NCBI GenBank assembly: GCA_910579925.1
Contig: CAJTVY010000023.1
Location: 1-51,168 of the forward strand
DNA: 51,168 nucleotides
DNA from: an uncultured Dorea sp.
GTDB taxonomy: Bacteria > Bacillota > Clostridia > Lachnospirales > Lachnospiraceae
Direction of reading: 5' to 3'
Shown here piece by piece: positions 18,492 to 27,602 of this stretch (the first letter of the stretch is position 1; each line of letters starts with the position of its first letter). Made by a program: the position numbers and the translations under genes. The notes beneath the pieces were generated by a model. The model worked only from the letters and a program-made list of their open reading frames with translations. It was not told the DNA's origin and ran no database searches.

Positions 18492-18848
18492 ATGAATGCA
18501 GAAGTAAAAGAGTATGTAACCCGGAAAGTCAACGAACTGATAGAGGCGCCTTCCTGCTGTGCCGAGGCAAAAGAAGCTGCCAGAGGCTGGCTGAATGCAG
18601 CAGGCACGGACAAGGAAGCCGAAAGCTCAAAGAATCTGATTGCAGAACTGGAAGCAGACATTATGCCCATAGACGGTCTGATCGCATTCGCAGGATCAAA
18701 AGCCGGCGAACAAATTTTTGGCCCAGAGACGGCGAAGAACGTGCTTGCCCATGGACAGGAACTGAAAGCCTCCGGTGCAAAATACTGCGACTGTGCGGCT
18801 TGTGCCGCCTGCGAGGCAATTCTTGAAAAGAAGGAAGAACTTTTATAG
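18492..18848 (+). CDS. Small cysteine-rich protein of unknown function
   Basis: The start at 18492 is chosen over an earlier ATG because GAAAGGAGCAG lies just upstream. The 118-residue product has a CC pair near residues 22-23 and a C-terminal cluster KYCDCAACAACE (C99, C101, C104, C107). Proteins of this kind are common in Lachnospiraceae; I recall some carrying an unsupported Hsp90 label. The Cys cluster suggests metal or redox chemistry. It is probably co-transcribed with, and controlled by, the MarR regulator upstream. No function can be assigned. Confidence 0.75.
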   Translation: MNAEVKEYVTRKVNELIEAPSCCAEAKEAARGWLNAAGTDKEAESSKNLIAELEADIMPIDGLIAFAGSKAGEQIFGPETAKNVLAHGQELKASGAKYCDCAACAACEAILEKKEELL

Positions 18849-18854
18849 ACTTTA

Positions 18855-18906
18855 CAGGCTGCCAGGAAATATCATGTTTCCCGGCAACGCTGTTTTTACT
18901 TTTTCT
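18855..18906 (+). terminator. Terminator after the Cys-rich protein gene
   Basis: A stem pairs GCCAGGAAA with TTTCCCGGC around a TATCATG loop and is followed by TGTTTTTACTTTTTC. It lies directly after the Cys-rich protein gene. Confidence 0.7.
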
Positions 18907-18934
18907 TGACACTGCCCTCTTTGTATTCTATGAT
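18906..18934 (+). promoter_or_regulatory. Promoter of lrgA-lrgB
   Basis: A consensus TTGACA is followed after 17 bases by TATGAT, about 28 bases upstream of the lrgA-like start. The ribosome site TTAGGAG lies between. Confidence 0.8.
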
Positions 18935-18961
18935 GTACAGGTAGTTAGGAGATGAAAATAC

Positions 18962-19342
18962 ATGCTTTATTTAAGACAATTCTGTATCATCCTGTTTGTC
19001 TCGTTTCTTGGCGAACTGCTCCACGCCATGATACCTTTTCCGATTCCCGCCAGCGTCTATGGACTGATTCTCATGCTTCTTGCGCTGTGTACGGGAATCC
19101 TGAAACTAAAACACGTCAGAGAAACCGCCGGATTTCTGATTGAAATCATGCCCGTCATGTTTATCCCGGCTGCAGTGGGGCTTCTGGACTCCTGGGATTC
19201 GCTGAAACCCGTCTGGATTCCCGTTATTCTGATTACGATTCTTTCTACCATAATCGTGATTGGGGTAACCGGGCAGGTAACCCAGAGGATGATACACAAA
19301 GAAAAGATGAATGGAGAAAAAGATGAAAGAATTTCTGGTTAA
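18962..19342 (+). CDS. lrgA: LrgA/CidA family holin-like membrane protein
   Basis: The 126-residue protein has four hydrophobic helices and the family-typical LGELLHAMIPFPIPASVYGLIL segment followed by MPVMFIPAAVGLL. CidA/LrgA proteins influence murein hydrolase activity or, in other bacteria, act in pyruvate or metabolite export. It forms a two-gene operon with lrgB, overlapping it by 20 bases in another frame, and has its own strong promoter. A LytTR two-component system lies 1.5 kb downstream, but no link is shown. Confidence 0.88.
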   Translation: MLYLRQFCIILFVSFLGELLHAMIPFPIPASVYGLILMLLALCTGILKLKHVRETAGFLIEIMPVMFIPAAVGLLDSWDSLKPVWIPVILITILSTIIVIGVTGQVTQRMIHKEKMNGEKDERISG

Positions 19343-20015
19343 TTCTGTATTTTTCGGCGCGATCGTAAGCCTTGCCGCATACGAAGCGGGGCTTCTGCTG
19401 AAGAAACATTTCAAACTGGCGGTCTTTAATCCTTTACTGATTGCCACCGTCGCGGTCATGGCCGTACTGACGCTGCTGAACATAGAATACAGACACTATC
19501 ACCAAAGCGCAAAATATATCAGCTTCCTTCTGACTCCTGCCACCGTATGCCTTGCAGTCCCTCTCTATCAGCAGATAGAACTGCTTAAGAAACATATCAA
19601 AGCCGTAGCAGGCGGTATCACCGCAGGGGTGCTGGCAAGTCTTCTCAGTATCTTCCTGCTGGCTAAATTATTTTCCTTAAACCACGAGCAATACGTGACC
19701 CTGCTTCCTAAATCCATCACCACTGCCATCGGAATGGATCTCTCAGAAGAACTTGGCGGGATTAAGACCATCACCGTTGCCGTCATCATTGTTACGGGAA
19801 TCCTGGGAAATGTCATGGCAGAATTTATCTGCAGAATATTCCGGATCCGGGAACCCATTGCCAGAGGTCTTGCCATCGGCACGGCCTCACATGCAATCGG
19901 CACGGCAAAAGCCATGGAAATGGGCGAAATCGAAGGCGCCATGAGCAGCCTTGCCATAGCGGTGGCCGGGCTTATGACGGTCTTAGGCGCCTCTGTATTT
20001 GCCGCGTTCATGTGA
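19323..20015 (+). CDS. lrgB: LrgB family membrane protein
   Basis: The 230-residue, highly hydrophobic protein carries the LrgB signatures LPKSITTAIGMDLSEELGG and GTASHAIGTAKAMEMGE. The start at 19323 is preferred over the ATG at 19311 because GGAG sits at the right distance. Its partner is the LrgA-like protein with which it overlaps. The pair would form a membrane complex affecting cell-wall turnover or metabolite transport. Length and motifs are normal. Confidence 0.9.
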   Translation: MKEFLVNSVFFGAIVSLAAYEAGLLLKKHFKLAVFNPLLIATVAVMAVLTLLNIEYRHYHQSAKYISFLLTPATVCLAVPLYQQIELLKKHIKAVAGGITAGVLASLLSIFLLAKLFSLNHEQYVTLLPKSITTAIGMDLSEELGGIKTITVAVIIVTGILGNVMAEFICRIFRIREPIARGLAIGTASHAIGTAKAMEMGEIEGAMSSLAIAVAGLMTVLGASVFAAFM

Positions 20016-20019
20016 AAAG

Positions 20020-20045
20020 GAATCCTGCACAGCAGGATTCTCCTC
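20020..20045 (+). terminator. Possible terminator after lrgB
   Basis: The perfect stem GAATCCTGC-ACA-GCAGGATTC begins a few bases after the lrgB stop. It is followed by TCTCCTCC rather than a T-run, so termination is only tentative. Confidence 0.4.
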
Positions 20046-20138
20046 CTGCGGCGGGCCGCATAAGCGGCATCATTCCTTTCCGCCACAGCGTACAGATCTT
20101 ATAAATTATAATAAGAAATGCACGCTGTAATGATCTGA

Positions 20139-20402
20139 CTAATTTTCATCTCTATACAGGGTATAATAATCTGATTCTAAATGATCCATCATCTGGCTGA
20201 ACCATTTTTTCGCATCATCCAATGCTCTATTATAGATTATGGGCGCCAGCTTCTCCTGGAATAACTCTAAAATCTGCATCTGTTCAATCATTCCGATTTC
20301 TTCTCCGCGTACGTCCAGATAGAATGCCTTGATTTCGTCATTGAGTTTTTCTTTCTGTGAATCTGATAACTTGATTTGTGATAAAGGCTGTCTCTTTCTC
20401 AT
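20139..20402 (-). CDS. DUF2164 family protein
   Basis: The 87-residue protein has the DUF2164 pattern: LSDSQKEKLNDEIKAFY, RGEEIG, then FQEKLAPIIYNRALDDAKKW. It is a small, charged, probably helical cytoplasmic protein. The family function is unknown. It lies 21 bases downstream of the 290-residue hypothetical gene on the same strand, so the two may be co-transcribed. Confidence 0.8.
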   Translation of the reverse strand: MRKRQPLSQIKLSDSQKEKLNDEIKAFYLDVRGEEIGMIEQMQILELFQEKLAPIIYNRALDDAKKWFSQMMDHLESDYYTLYRDEN

Positions 20403-20423
20403 ATTGATCTTTGACCTGCTTTC

Positions 20424-21296
20424 CTATGCTTTCGTGTCGATCAGACTGACCGCTGCCGGAATGGCGCTTAAATTATGAATGTCCACTCCGTAATCTGCCA
20501 GATTCTCTGCATTGGAGGCGTCCACGGTCACTTCGTCCCAACTCCAGAGAAGCCCGTAGGAGCCTATAGAGTCTGCATAGTCTCCTTCTGTCCGGTATTC
20601 ATATCCTTCCAGAACTTTCCCTGTATACTCCTGGTATCTTCCTTTCAGTTCTTCGGCAAGATCTGTAAGCTGCTCTCTTGCCGCCTCCAGATACCGAAGC
20701 GCATCATCCGTTCCGTCTGCCCCTTTCAGACTATCTGCAATCGTTCTGATCTTATCCGGTATGTCTCCAAGCAATGCCTGGTATTTCTCGCCGAACGGCT
20801 TCCCATACACACTCTCGGCCTTACGAATACTGTCGCCCAGAACATCTGCCGTATAGTTCAGGATATCCGCCGCATCCCGATATTCCGATTCCATCAGTTC
20901 TTTCATCTTCTCCCCATGCTTTAAAGAACCGTCCGCAGAAATCTTCTCATACTCGGACTTAAGATATTTAAGCCGTGCTTCTTTGTATGTAATACTGTCC
21001 GTAAGGGAACCCGCAGTCTGGTAATATTCCTCCATCTTCCTGGCTGCTGCAGCCGGGACATCCTCTTTGGCAACTTTAAAGGAAGACAACGCTGCCAATC
21101 CTGTATTCTCAAGTCCCGTCTCCGCCGGCTTTCTCCCTGTTCCATTGGTCAGCGCCGCCGCTTTCTCCCTGATCTGTCTTTGCTCTAATGCTTTCCTGGT
21201 ATCTGCCGACCTTGCCGATGCAGGCAGTATCTGGTTCATGGTCTTCTGGCTGTGCGACGGGTTCATCCAGAACATATTCTGTATATTAATCCTCAT
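20424..21296 (-). CDS. Hypothetical helical protein beginning MRINIQN
   Basis: The start at 21296 follows AAGGAGGAGAACC, giving 290 residues. The protein has no signal peptide or membrane segment. It is dominated by long charged helices (about 95-250), with a C-terminal WSWDEVTVDASNAENLADY segment that looks globular. I do not recognise the family. The N-terminus MRINIQNMFW resembles MRITFNQTNGF of the gene at 23686, and the two flank a LytTR/GHKL two-component system on opposite strands. Confidence 0.7.
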   Translation of the reverse strand: MRINIQNMFWMNPSHSQKTMNQILPASARSADTRKALEQRQIREKAAALTNGTGRKPAETGLENTGLAALSSFKVAKEDVPAAAARKMEEYYQTAGSLTDSITYKEARLKYLKSEYEKISADGSLKHGEKMKELMESEYRDAADILNYTADVLGDSIRKAESVYGKPFGEKYQALLGDIPDKIRTIADSLKGADGTDDALRYLEAAREQLTDLAEELKGRYQEYTGKVLEGYEYRTEGDYADSIGSYGLLWSWDEVTVDASNAENLADYGVDIHNLSAIPAAVSLIDTKA

Positions 21297-21490
21297 GGTT
21301 CTCCTCCTTGTCTGTCGCTCAAACAAACTGCCGTTATTTATATTATCGACTGCCAGGCAGGTATTCTTAACAATCTCTCCCCTGACTTCGCCCATTCACA
21401 CCAAAAATCATCCCGTCTGGACAATCGCCTTGTATTCGTCCATGATTTTCACTATAATGCATCATATAACGAAGAAGGAGTGTGCGAAAA

Positions 21491-22201
21491 TTGATTCGGA
21501 TCGCAATTTGTGAGGATGAGCAGATTCTCCTCAACCGGCTTGCAGACCAGGTGAAGTCCATCCTGGACAGACATTCTATTGAATATACCATCGAACTGTT
21601 TACCAACGGCAGCGCGCTATTCATCCGCGAGGTCTTCGATCTCCTGCTGCTCGACATTGCAATGGAACCCATAAACGGTCTGAAACTTGCGGAAAAACTG
21701 CGTATGCGGGGCGACGACAGCAAACTTATCTTTATTACGGCACATCCCCAGTTCGCCATAGATGCATACGACGTTCAGGCATCCCACTATCTGACGAAGC
21801 CTGTGGATAGGGCAAAACTGGAATCCGTACTTCTGAAACTCTGTGCTTCCATACGCTCGGAACGCAAAAGTGCGATTGCCATCCGGCAGGGAACGGCGGT
21901 AAGAAGAATTCCTTTTGAACAGATCTTATATCTGGAAGTCATCAACCGGAAAATCCACCTGCACACGGAAAATGAAATCCTTCCATTCTATGGAAAGTTA
22001 GAGGATCTGGAACCGGCCCTGCCAGAGACGTTTTTCCGCTGCCACAGAAGTTATATTGTGAATCTGAGCCATGTGCAGCGTTACGATAAAAAAGATGTCT
22101 GGCTTTACAACGAAGAGCGGATTCCTCTCTCCAAGCGCAGATATACGGCCTTTGGACTGGTTTTCATGCATTATCTGAAAGAAAGCGGGGATGTCTTTTG
22201 A
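21491..22201 (+). CDS. LytTR family response regulator
   Basis: The protein has an N-terminal receiver domain with ICEDEQ, the phospho-acceptor Asp in LLLLDIAMEPINGL, and Lys in YLTKPVDRAKL. A C-terminal LytTR DNA-binding domain follows, with IPFEQILYLEV and FFRCHRSYIVNLSHVQ. TTG at 21491 is taken as start, ten bases after AAGGAG, because the upstream GTG overlaps the ribosome site. It overlaps the kinase gene by four bases (TTGA), which indicates translational coupling. AgrA/LytR-like targets are unknown. Confidence 0.88.
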   Translation: MIRIAICEDEQILLNRLADQVKSILDRHSIEYTIELFTNGSALFIREVFDLLLLDIAMEPINGLKLAEKLRMRGDDSKLIFITAHPQFAIDAYDVQASHYLTKPVDRAKLESVLLKLCASIRSERKSAIAIRQGTAVRRIPFEQILYLEVINRKIHLHTENEILPFYGKLEDLEPALPETFFRCHRSYIVNLSHVQRYDKKDVWLYNEERIPLSKRRYTAFGLVFMHYLKESGDVF

Positions 22202-23565
22202 ACACTAATGTAACGGAACATATCATCTATAACCTGTCTGACCTGATTATGCATTACGGGATACTTTTTGGATACAGTCTTCTGGATATCTTCCTGAGAT
22301 GCCGCTTTTTAAAGAAAATGCTTGGGATAAAATATCGTTATACTTATCTGTGGTATTATCTTGGCTGTCTGTTCTATGGACAGATGAATGTCCGTTTTAC
22401 CCTGGCAGGCACTTCCTTTGGAAATCTCATCTATCTGTGCGGCTGCGCATTCGTCCTCAACATGCTTCTGTTTCGCGGAAATGCCGTCAAAACAGGATTC
22501 TTCACCCTGTGGATGTACTGCGCTCCGGAAGTTGCCTATGGCATACTCTTCCCCTTATTCCATGGACTGGCAGTTGTAAACGGGCAGACGCATTGTTCTT
22601 ATACGGCTCTGAAAGTCATCGAACTGACTGCATACCTGACGCTGTATCTTATGATGGAACTGCTGCAGCGAAATCTCCATGTACTGAAACAGGATTTCCA
22701 GGATCAGGACGCCGTTTATCTGATGTGTATCATTGTATTTATCTGCGCAGCTGTTGATCTAATGATGAACCTGTTTACAGGAATCGGGGACATGAACCCG
22801 GACACTGTGTTTCACATTGCCATCCCATGTAGTCTGACCGCACTATGGGGCGAGATCCTCTCAATCTATTGTGTCGTCAGGCTGGAACATTGTGTGGTAG
22901 AACGCCTGGCAAAGCAGCAGTATCAGATGCTTGAAAGACATCTGGAAACTTCCAGAGATCAGTATTACCAACTGGTGAAAATCCGACATGACATGAAGAA
23001 TCACGGCCTGTGCCTGGCACAGTTACTGGCGGACGGAAAAGCGAAAGAGGCAGAACGCTACCTGGAACAACTGAATCTGCACACAGAACCTGGGGAAGCC
23101 ATGATTCAGACTGGTTCTGTTTTCGCAGACGCTTTGCTGAATCCGAAGTGCCTGCATGCCAGAAAACTTGGAATCGACCTGACTGTTCAGATGACTGTCC
23201 CCGGCGAGGAACAGATTGCTCCGGCCGACCTATGCTGCGTATTGTCGAATGCATTTGACAATGCGATTGAGGCCTGTCAGCGCGGGATGGAAGCCGGCGG
23301 CCCCGCCGGTTGGATCCGGGCCATTTCTCAGATACATCATCATTACTGGATATTTGAAATCAGCAACAGTCTTCATACGCCGGTGGCCTGGCAGGATGGA
23401 GCGCCGCTTTCTTCCAAACGGACGACACTGCGCGGCGTTGGGCTTCAAAATATCAGGACTGTTGCCGAACGGCATGGAGGAGTGCTTGATCTGCAGAGCA
23501 AAGGGGATTTTACATTGAGCCTTATGCTGCCTTTGACATCAAAAAAGAGCCCGCCTGCATCATAA
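22198..23565 (+). CDS. GHKL-domain sensor histidine kinase (AgrC-like)
   Basis: The 455-residue protein has about six N-terminal transmembrane helices (to about residue 230) and a coiled linker. The kinase core has the dimerisation His in KIRHDMKNHG, an N-box VLSNAFDNAIEAC and a G-box RGVGLQNI. Translation starts with TTG inside the stop of the response regulator gene. The multi-helix sensor suggests detection of a peptide or membrane signal, as in AgrC, but no AgrD/AgrB genes are seen nearby. Confidence 0.85.
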   Translation: MNTNVTEHIIYNLSDLIMHYGILFGYSLLDIFLRCRFLKKMLGIKYRYTYLWYYLGCLFYGQMNVRFTLAGTSFGNLIYLCGCAFVLNMLLFRGNAVKTGFFTLWMYCAPEVAYGILFPLFHGLAVVNGQTHCSYTALKVIELTAYLTLYLMMELLQRNLHVLKQDFQDQDAVYLMCIIVFICAAVDLMMNLFTGIGDMNPDTVFHIAIPCSLTALWGEILSIYCVVRLEHCVVERLAKQQYQMLERHLETSRDQYYQLVKIRHDMKNHGLCLAQLLADGKAKEAERYLEQLNLHTEPGEAMIQTGSVFADALLNPKCLHARKLGIDLTVQMTVPGEEQIAPADLCCVLSNAFDNAIEACQRGMEAGGPAGWIRAISQIHHHYWIFEISNSLHTPVAWQDGAPLSSKRTTLRGVGLQNIRTVAERHGGVLDLQSKGDFTLSLMLPLTSKKSPPAS

Positions 23566-23670
23566 GGATAAATCTCACAGAGAAACCTGCCGATACTTCA
23601 GACAGATCTTCCTGGAACCCGGTTTTTGAAATGAATTTGACAACCGGAGTTCCCGAAGAAAAATACAGAT
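23566..23670. other. Short intergenic stretch
   Basis: No gene, clear terminator or promoter is visible between the kinase gene and the next gene on the same strand. The two may be one transcript. Confidence 0.3.
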
Positions 23671-23685
23671 ATGGGGGCAGGAATT

Positions 23686-24291
23686 ATGCGGATTACTTTT
23701 AACCAGACAAATGGATTTTTACAGACAGGAAACGAAAGCCGGGGATTCAGACAGAATATTGCCGGTCAGGATCAGAAGAACGGAGCATTCATGCGCAGCG
23801 ACAGGGCCGTCTTCTCACCACAGGGCAAAATGGCAGGCCGCCTTGCGAACCTTATGAGCCAGAAGGAACTGATTCAGATGAATAAAGATTCTCTGCTTAA
23901 GCAGACTCTGGACGAAGAAAACGGAACCGGTTCTGCAGGTCTCAAAGAGCAGTTGGAAGAGTATGAGGAACAACTGGATACACTGAATGAACAGATTGCC
24001 GCAGAGATGGCAAAACAGGCAGAAGAGACGAAGGAGCAGGACAAGATTTATCAGAAGCCTCAGAATACCCCATCGCCGGAATCTGTAGACGACAGCATTG
24101 CCAGACTGACAGAATTATCAACGGATTTAGAAAAGGCACAGATCCACGGACAGGCCAGTATCAGACGGGAAGGTGAAAAGAACGTGTACGAATCAGAGAT
24201 CAAGCTGGGTTCTACGGCTGCAAAACGGAAACTTGAGAAGGTCAAAGAGATGGAACGTTATACCGGTCAGCTTGGAAAGATACTTCGATAA
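23686..24291 (+). CDS. Hypothetical coiled-coil protein beginning MRITFNQ
   Basis: The ATG at 23686 is preferred over the one at 23671 because GGGGGCAGGA precedes it, giving 201 residues. The protein is hydrophilic, with coiled-coil stretches near residues 70-125 (LKEQLEEYEEQLDTLNEQIA) and a C-terminal Lys/Glu-rich helix. No membrane or signal segment is present. The family is not recognised. The N-terminal pattern is shared with the product of 20424-21296, which suggests a common feature such as a targeting motif. Confidence 0.65.
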   Translation: MRITFNQTNGFLQTGNESRGFRQNIAGQDQKNGAFMRSDRAVFSPQGKMAGRLANLMSQKELIQMNKDSLLKQTLDEENGTGSAGLKEQLEEYEEQLDTLNEQIAAEMAKQAEETKEQDKIYQKPQNTPSPESVDDSIARLTELSTDLEKAQIHGQASIRREGEKNVYESEIKLGSTAAKRKLEKVKEMERYTGQLGKILR

Positions 24292-24434
24292 ATTTGTGAC
24301 TGATATTTTCCGATGACCTTGCCGCACCAGGCAGAAAGCGGTTTCGTAACTTAAGACTGCCCAAAGCTGCAAGCGTCATCATTTTTACACTATCCGGGAG
24401 GATTGACTGCCCTATTCATCTGTTCCGGATCATA

Positions 24435-25787
24435 TCAGTGAGTAAGGGGATTTTTCTCAAAGTAATCGTCAATCTTCTCCTTAATCTCTCCCGGCTTTAA
24501 ACCTTTTACGAGATATCCGTCTGGTTTTAAGGCTACTAATTTCCTGACAGTTTCCGGGTCGGCCCTTCCGGTCAGAAAGATAACCGGAATATCTGCCATC
24601 GTCTCCTCCGAACGTATCATTTCCAATACCTGCCGGCCGTCGCAGACCGGCATCTCATAATCCAGCAGAACGAGATCCGGCTTATCAAGGATCATACACC
24701 GGAATGCAGCCGTTCCAGACTGGGCAAGCGCCACGTCATAATCCTGACAAAGCAGGTTTTTAAGCCCTTGTCTCATCGTAGCCGAATCGTCCACCACAAG
24801 TACCTTATGCTTCAGGCGGTCTTCCCTCTCCACCAGATATTTCTCAACTTGAGCAAGCGCATTATGTCTGCCAATAGGGGCCGCAATCCCCTTCTTTACC
24901 GGGTGCTTTGCAACCGTACAATAAGAAAAATATCCTTCTCCTGTATCAAACAACAGACTGATCTGCAATTTCTCATGCTCGAACACCTGCTGAAACTGTT
25001 CATAAGTCAGCAGGTTCTCTTCCTTTAACTCATATCCGTTCATATCCGGCAGATGCTCCCTGACCTGCTCCGCAAACTGACGCGCCATATATCTAGCGGC
25101 ATTCATTAGCAGGGAGTTAAGTTTATTCGTCTTAAGTCCCATGACTTTACCCACCGTATTAATCAGAAGTTTTTCTTCAAAAACCAGAAATATCTCATAT
25201 TTTTCTTCTTCCTGATCTGTACCGTAAATCAGACGGTGATACACTCCTCTCCCGAATTTTTCACCGCCATATGCGTCGCTGATCACATAAGACTCCAGAT
25301 GAAACAGATCATACATCAGCTGTAGAATCACCTTTCTTACCGCCTCCTGTTCCTTTCCTGAAAGAAGTTCCATCCACCTGCTTCTGCTCTTCCCCGTGAT
25401 CGCACGATCTTCCATCATCGTATGCCCCACCAGCCATCCGGCACAGACTCCAAGGAAATGTTCTACAGAATCTGAACCGTAATTAGTCTGTTCCAGTTCT
25501 TCTTCAAGGGCCGGAAGGGTTCTCTCCCGGAATTCACTGTGAATATGCATGTGTACGCCAAGTCTTTCATAATTGATAGAGGCCATATATTCTTCTTCCT
25601 CTGTAAAATGTTTCAGCGCATGGTCTTTAAAAAATTTAATTCCTTCCTGGCACGCCCACCGGCTCTTCTGTTTATCATCGGTAAACCGGAATAATTTATT
25701 GATGATCTTAAAAAGTCTTCTATGCTCTCTGTCAATGATGTCTACACCAATATTGTACTCGTCTTTCCATACTAACTGACCTTCCAT
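24435..25787 (-). CDS. Bacteriohemerythrin-(CheX-like)-receiver fusion, paralogue 1
   Basis: The 450-residue protein begins with a complete bacteriohemerythrin domain (about 1-135) whose expected di-iron ligands are all present: H22, H60, E64, H79, H83, H122 and D127. A middle domain (about 150-310) contains EEKLLINTVGKVMG, reminiscent of CheX/CheC-type phosphatase folds; this assignment is tentative. A C-terminal receiver (328-450) has VVDDS, the phospho-acceptor D376 in LLDYEMP and a conserved-type Lys near the end. It could link oxygen or redox status to phosphorelay. It lies downstream of ptsI on the same strand and has a close paralogue at 27643-28992. Confidence 0.83.
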   Translation of the reverse strand: MEGQLVWKDEYNIGVDIIDREHRRLFKIINKLFRFTDDKQKSRWACQEGIKFFKDHALKHFTEEEEYMASINYERLGVHMHIHSEFRERTLPALEEELEQTNYGSDSVEHFLGVCAGWLVGHTMMEDRAITGKSRSRWMELLSGKEQEAVRKVILQLMYDLFHLESYVISDAYGGEKFGRGVYHRLIYGTDQEEEKYEIFLVFEEKLLINTVGKVMGLKTNKLNSLLMNAARYMARQFAEQVREHLPDMNGYELKEENLLTYEQFQQVFEHEKLQISLLFDTGEGYFSYCTVAKHPVKKGIAAPIGRHNALAQVEKYLVEREDRLKHKVLVVDDSATMRQGLKNLLCQDYDVALAQSGTAAFRCMILDKPDLVLLDYEMPVCDGRQVLEMIRSEETMADIPVIFLTGRADPETVRKLVALKPDGYLVKGLKPGEIKEKIDDYFEKNPLTH

Positions 25788-25897
25788 GTGTAATCCTCCT
25801 ATAACTTATACTTACAGGGTCATTATTCCTTTGTTTCACCTGTGTATACTGTTATAGTATTCATCAAACACATTTTCTGTACGTCTGTCACTCCTCT
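25788..25897 (-). promoter_or_regulatory. Intergenic region with dyad upstream of hemerythrin paralogue 1
   Basis: This short AT-rich gap carries an inverted repeat ATACT-GTTAT-AGTAT at 25846-25860. It could be a regulator site or part of a promoter for the hemerythrin-receiver gene. No well-spaced promoter pair is evident. Confidence 0.35.
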
Positions 25898-27517
25898 TTA
25901 AGGCAGTTCTCTGATCCGCTTTCTTAGTGGTAATACCATAGAAGGAGAGACCGATAGTTCATCAATCCCCATCTCTGCAAACCTCTCTGTCAGTTCAGGG
26001 TCAGCCCCCAGTTCTCCGCAGATGCCGACCCATTTCCCATACTTATGGGCAGAATCAGCCGCCATTCGGATCATGCGCAGTATCGCCTCATGATGTGGAT
26101 TATAAAAATCATCCAGCTTCTCATTCTGCCTGTCCACGGCAAGAGTATACTGCGTAAGATCGTTGGTTCCAATACTGAAAAAGTCTGTCATCCGGGCCAG
26201 TTCGTCGCTAATCATGACCGCCGCCGGCGTCTCGATCATCACTCCCTGTTCCGGGATCTTATATGCCGTCTGTTCTGCGCTTAATTCTCCCTTCACTTCC
26301 TCCACGATCTTATAAATCTTCTCGACCTCTTCCGTGGAAGTTATCATTGGATACATCACGCAGAGATTCCCGTGTACCGCCGCCCGGAACAGGGCCCGAA
26401 GCTGGGTCTTGAAAATGTCCGGCTGCTTCAGACAAATACGGATCGCTCTGTATCCCATCGCCGGATTCTGCTCTTTCTCAAGTTGAAAGTAATCCGCCTG
26501 TTTATCAGCCCCAATGTCTAACGTACGGATAATCACCTTCTTTGCGCCCAACGTCCTAAGAACCTGTGCGTACGCCTGAAACTGCTCTTCTTCCCCTGGA
26601 AAATCATCTCTTTCCAGGTACAGACATTCACTACGGAATAAGCCGATTCCGTCTGCGTCGTTCTCAAGAACGCTTTCTACGTCGCTAATGCTGCTGATAT
26701 TGGCACAGATCTTCATCTTTCTTCCGCTTCGTGTCACAGTATCCTTCCCCTTCATCTCCTGAAGAAGCTTCCGCTTTTCCTGCTCTGACCATATTCTTTT
26801 TCTTGTCTCTTCGCACACGGATTCATCTGGCTCAAAGATGACTTCCCCCTCTATACCGTCAACCACCGCCCTCATTCCCGTCCGGATTTTACCCAGATCC
26901 AGAGGAACGCCGATCAATGTGGGAATATTCATCATCCGTGCAAGGATTGACGTGTGAGAGTTTAATGAACCGTGGATTGTTACCAATGCCAGAACTTTTT
27001 CTTTGTCCATCTGTACCGTCTCACTGGGACTCAGATCATCTGCTATGATGATGGCCGGTTCCTTAAAACGGAAATCCCCCTCGCCCTCTCCGCTCAGACA
27101 GCGCACCAGACGGTTCGATACATCCCTGATGTCTTCCGCTCTGGCTTTCATATAGTCGTCTTCCATTCCGGCAAATATGGCTGAGAACTGATCTCCCGCC
27201 ATGGCTGCCGCATACTTGGCGCTTACCTGTTTTGTACGGATCAGATCTGTAACTGCGCCCAGATACTCCTCATCTTCCAGCAGCATCTGATGTACGGTAA
27301 AGATGGCCGCACCGTCCTCGCCTGCCTCTGCCGCCGCTTTTTCATACAATGTCTGCAGCTGCCCCCGCGCCTTTCTGATTCCCTGCTTAACCCTCTCAAT
27401 CTCCATGTCGGGGTCGCTGGATTTTCTGGAGTTTATATTCTTACTCTTATGTTTCAGTACCATAACCGGGCCAATCGCAATGCCTTTATACACGGATTTC
27501 CCATAAAATTTCTTCAT
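25898..27517 (-). CDS. ptsI: Phosphoenolpyruvate-protein phosphotransferase (enzyme I)
   Basis: The 539-residue enzyme I starts the PTS by passing phosphate from PEP to HPr. The phospho-accepting His is H188 in HGSLNSHTSILARMM, a divergent form of the usual GG.TSH motif. The C-terminal PEP-binding barrel shows FFSIGTNDLTQYTLAVDR and the catalytic Cys in GICGELGADP. The start at 27517 is chosen for the AGAGG site, dropping six residues. No HPr gene is nearby; instead the gene is flanked by two hemerythrin-receiver paralogues, all on the minus strand. That arrangement is unusual for ptsI. Confidence 0.9.
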   Translation of the reverse strand: MKKFYGKSVYKGIAIGPVMVLKHKSKNINSRKSSDPDMEIERVKQGIRKARGQLQTLYEKAAAEAGEDGAAIFTVHQMLLEDEEYLGAVTDLIRTKQVSAKYAAAMAGDQFSAIFAGMEDDYMKARAEDIRDVSNRLVRCLSGEGEGDFRFKEPAIIIADDLSPSETVQMDKEKVLALVTIHGSLNSHTSILARMMNIPTLIGVPLDLGKIRTGMRAVVDGIEGEVIFEPDESVCEETRKRIWSEQEKRKLLQEMKGKDTVTRSGRKMKICANISSISDVESVLENDADGIGLFRSECLYLERDDFPGEEEQFQAYAQVLRTLGAKKVIIRTLDIGADKQADYFQLEKEQNPAMGYRAIRICLKQPDIFKTQLRALFRAAVHGNLCVMYPMITSTEEVEKIYKIVEEVKGELSAEQTAYKIPEQGVMIETPAAVMISDELARMTDFFSIGTNDLTQYTLAVDRQNEKLDDFYNPHHEAILRMIRMAADSAHKYGKWVGICGELGADPELTERFAEMGIDELSVSPSMVLPLRKRIRELP

Positions 27518-27602
27518 AGCCCCATACCTCTGCAATCCTGTTTCTATGCATATGATTGATTTTATTCATATGATTATCCTACTCTTCCCAGCGTTCCTTT
27601 TC

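Noticed and set aside
18962..23565. LytTR two-component system as the lrgA/lrgB regulator, as in staphylococci
   Set aside because: The kinase is AgrC-like rather than LytS-like, two opposite-strand genes lie between, and no LytTR-type site was seen at the lrgA promoter. The link is possible but unsupported.
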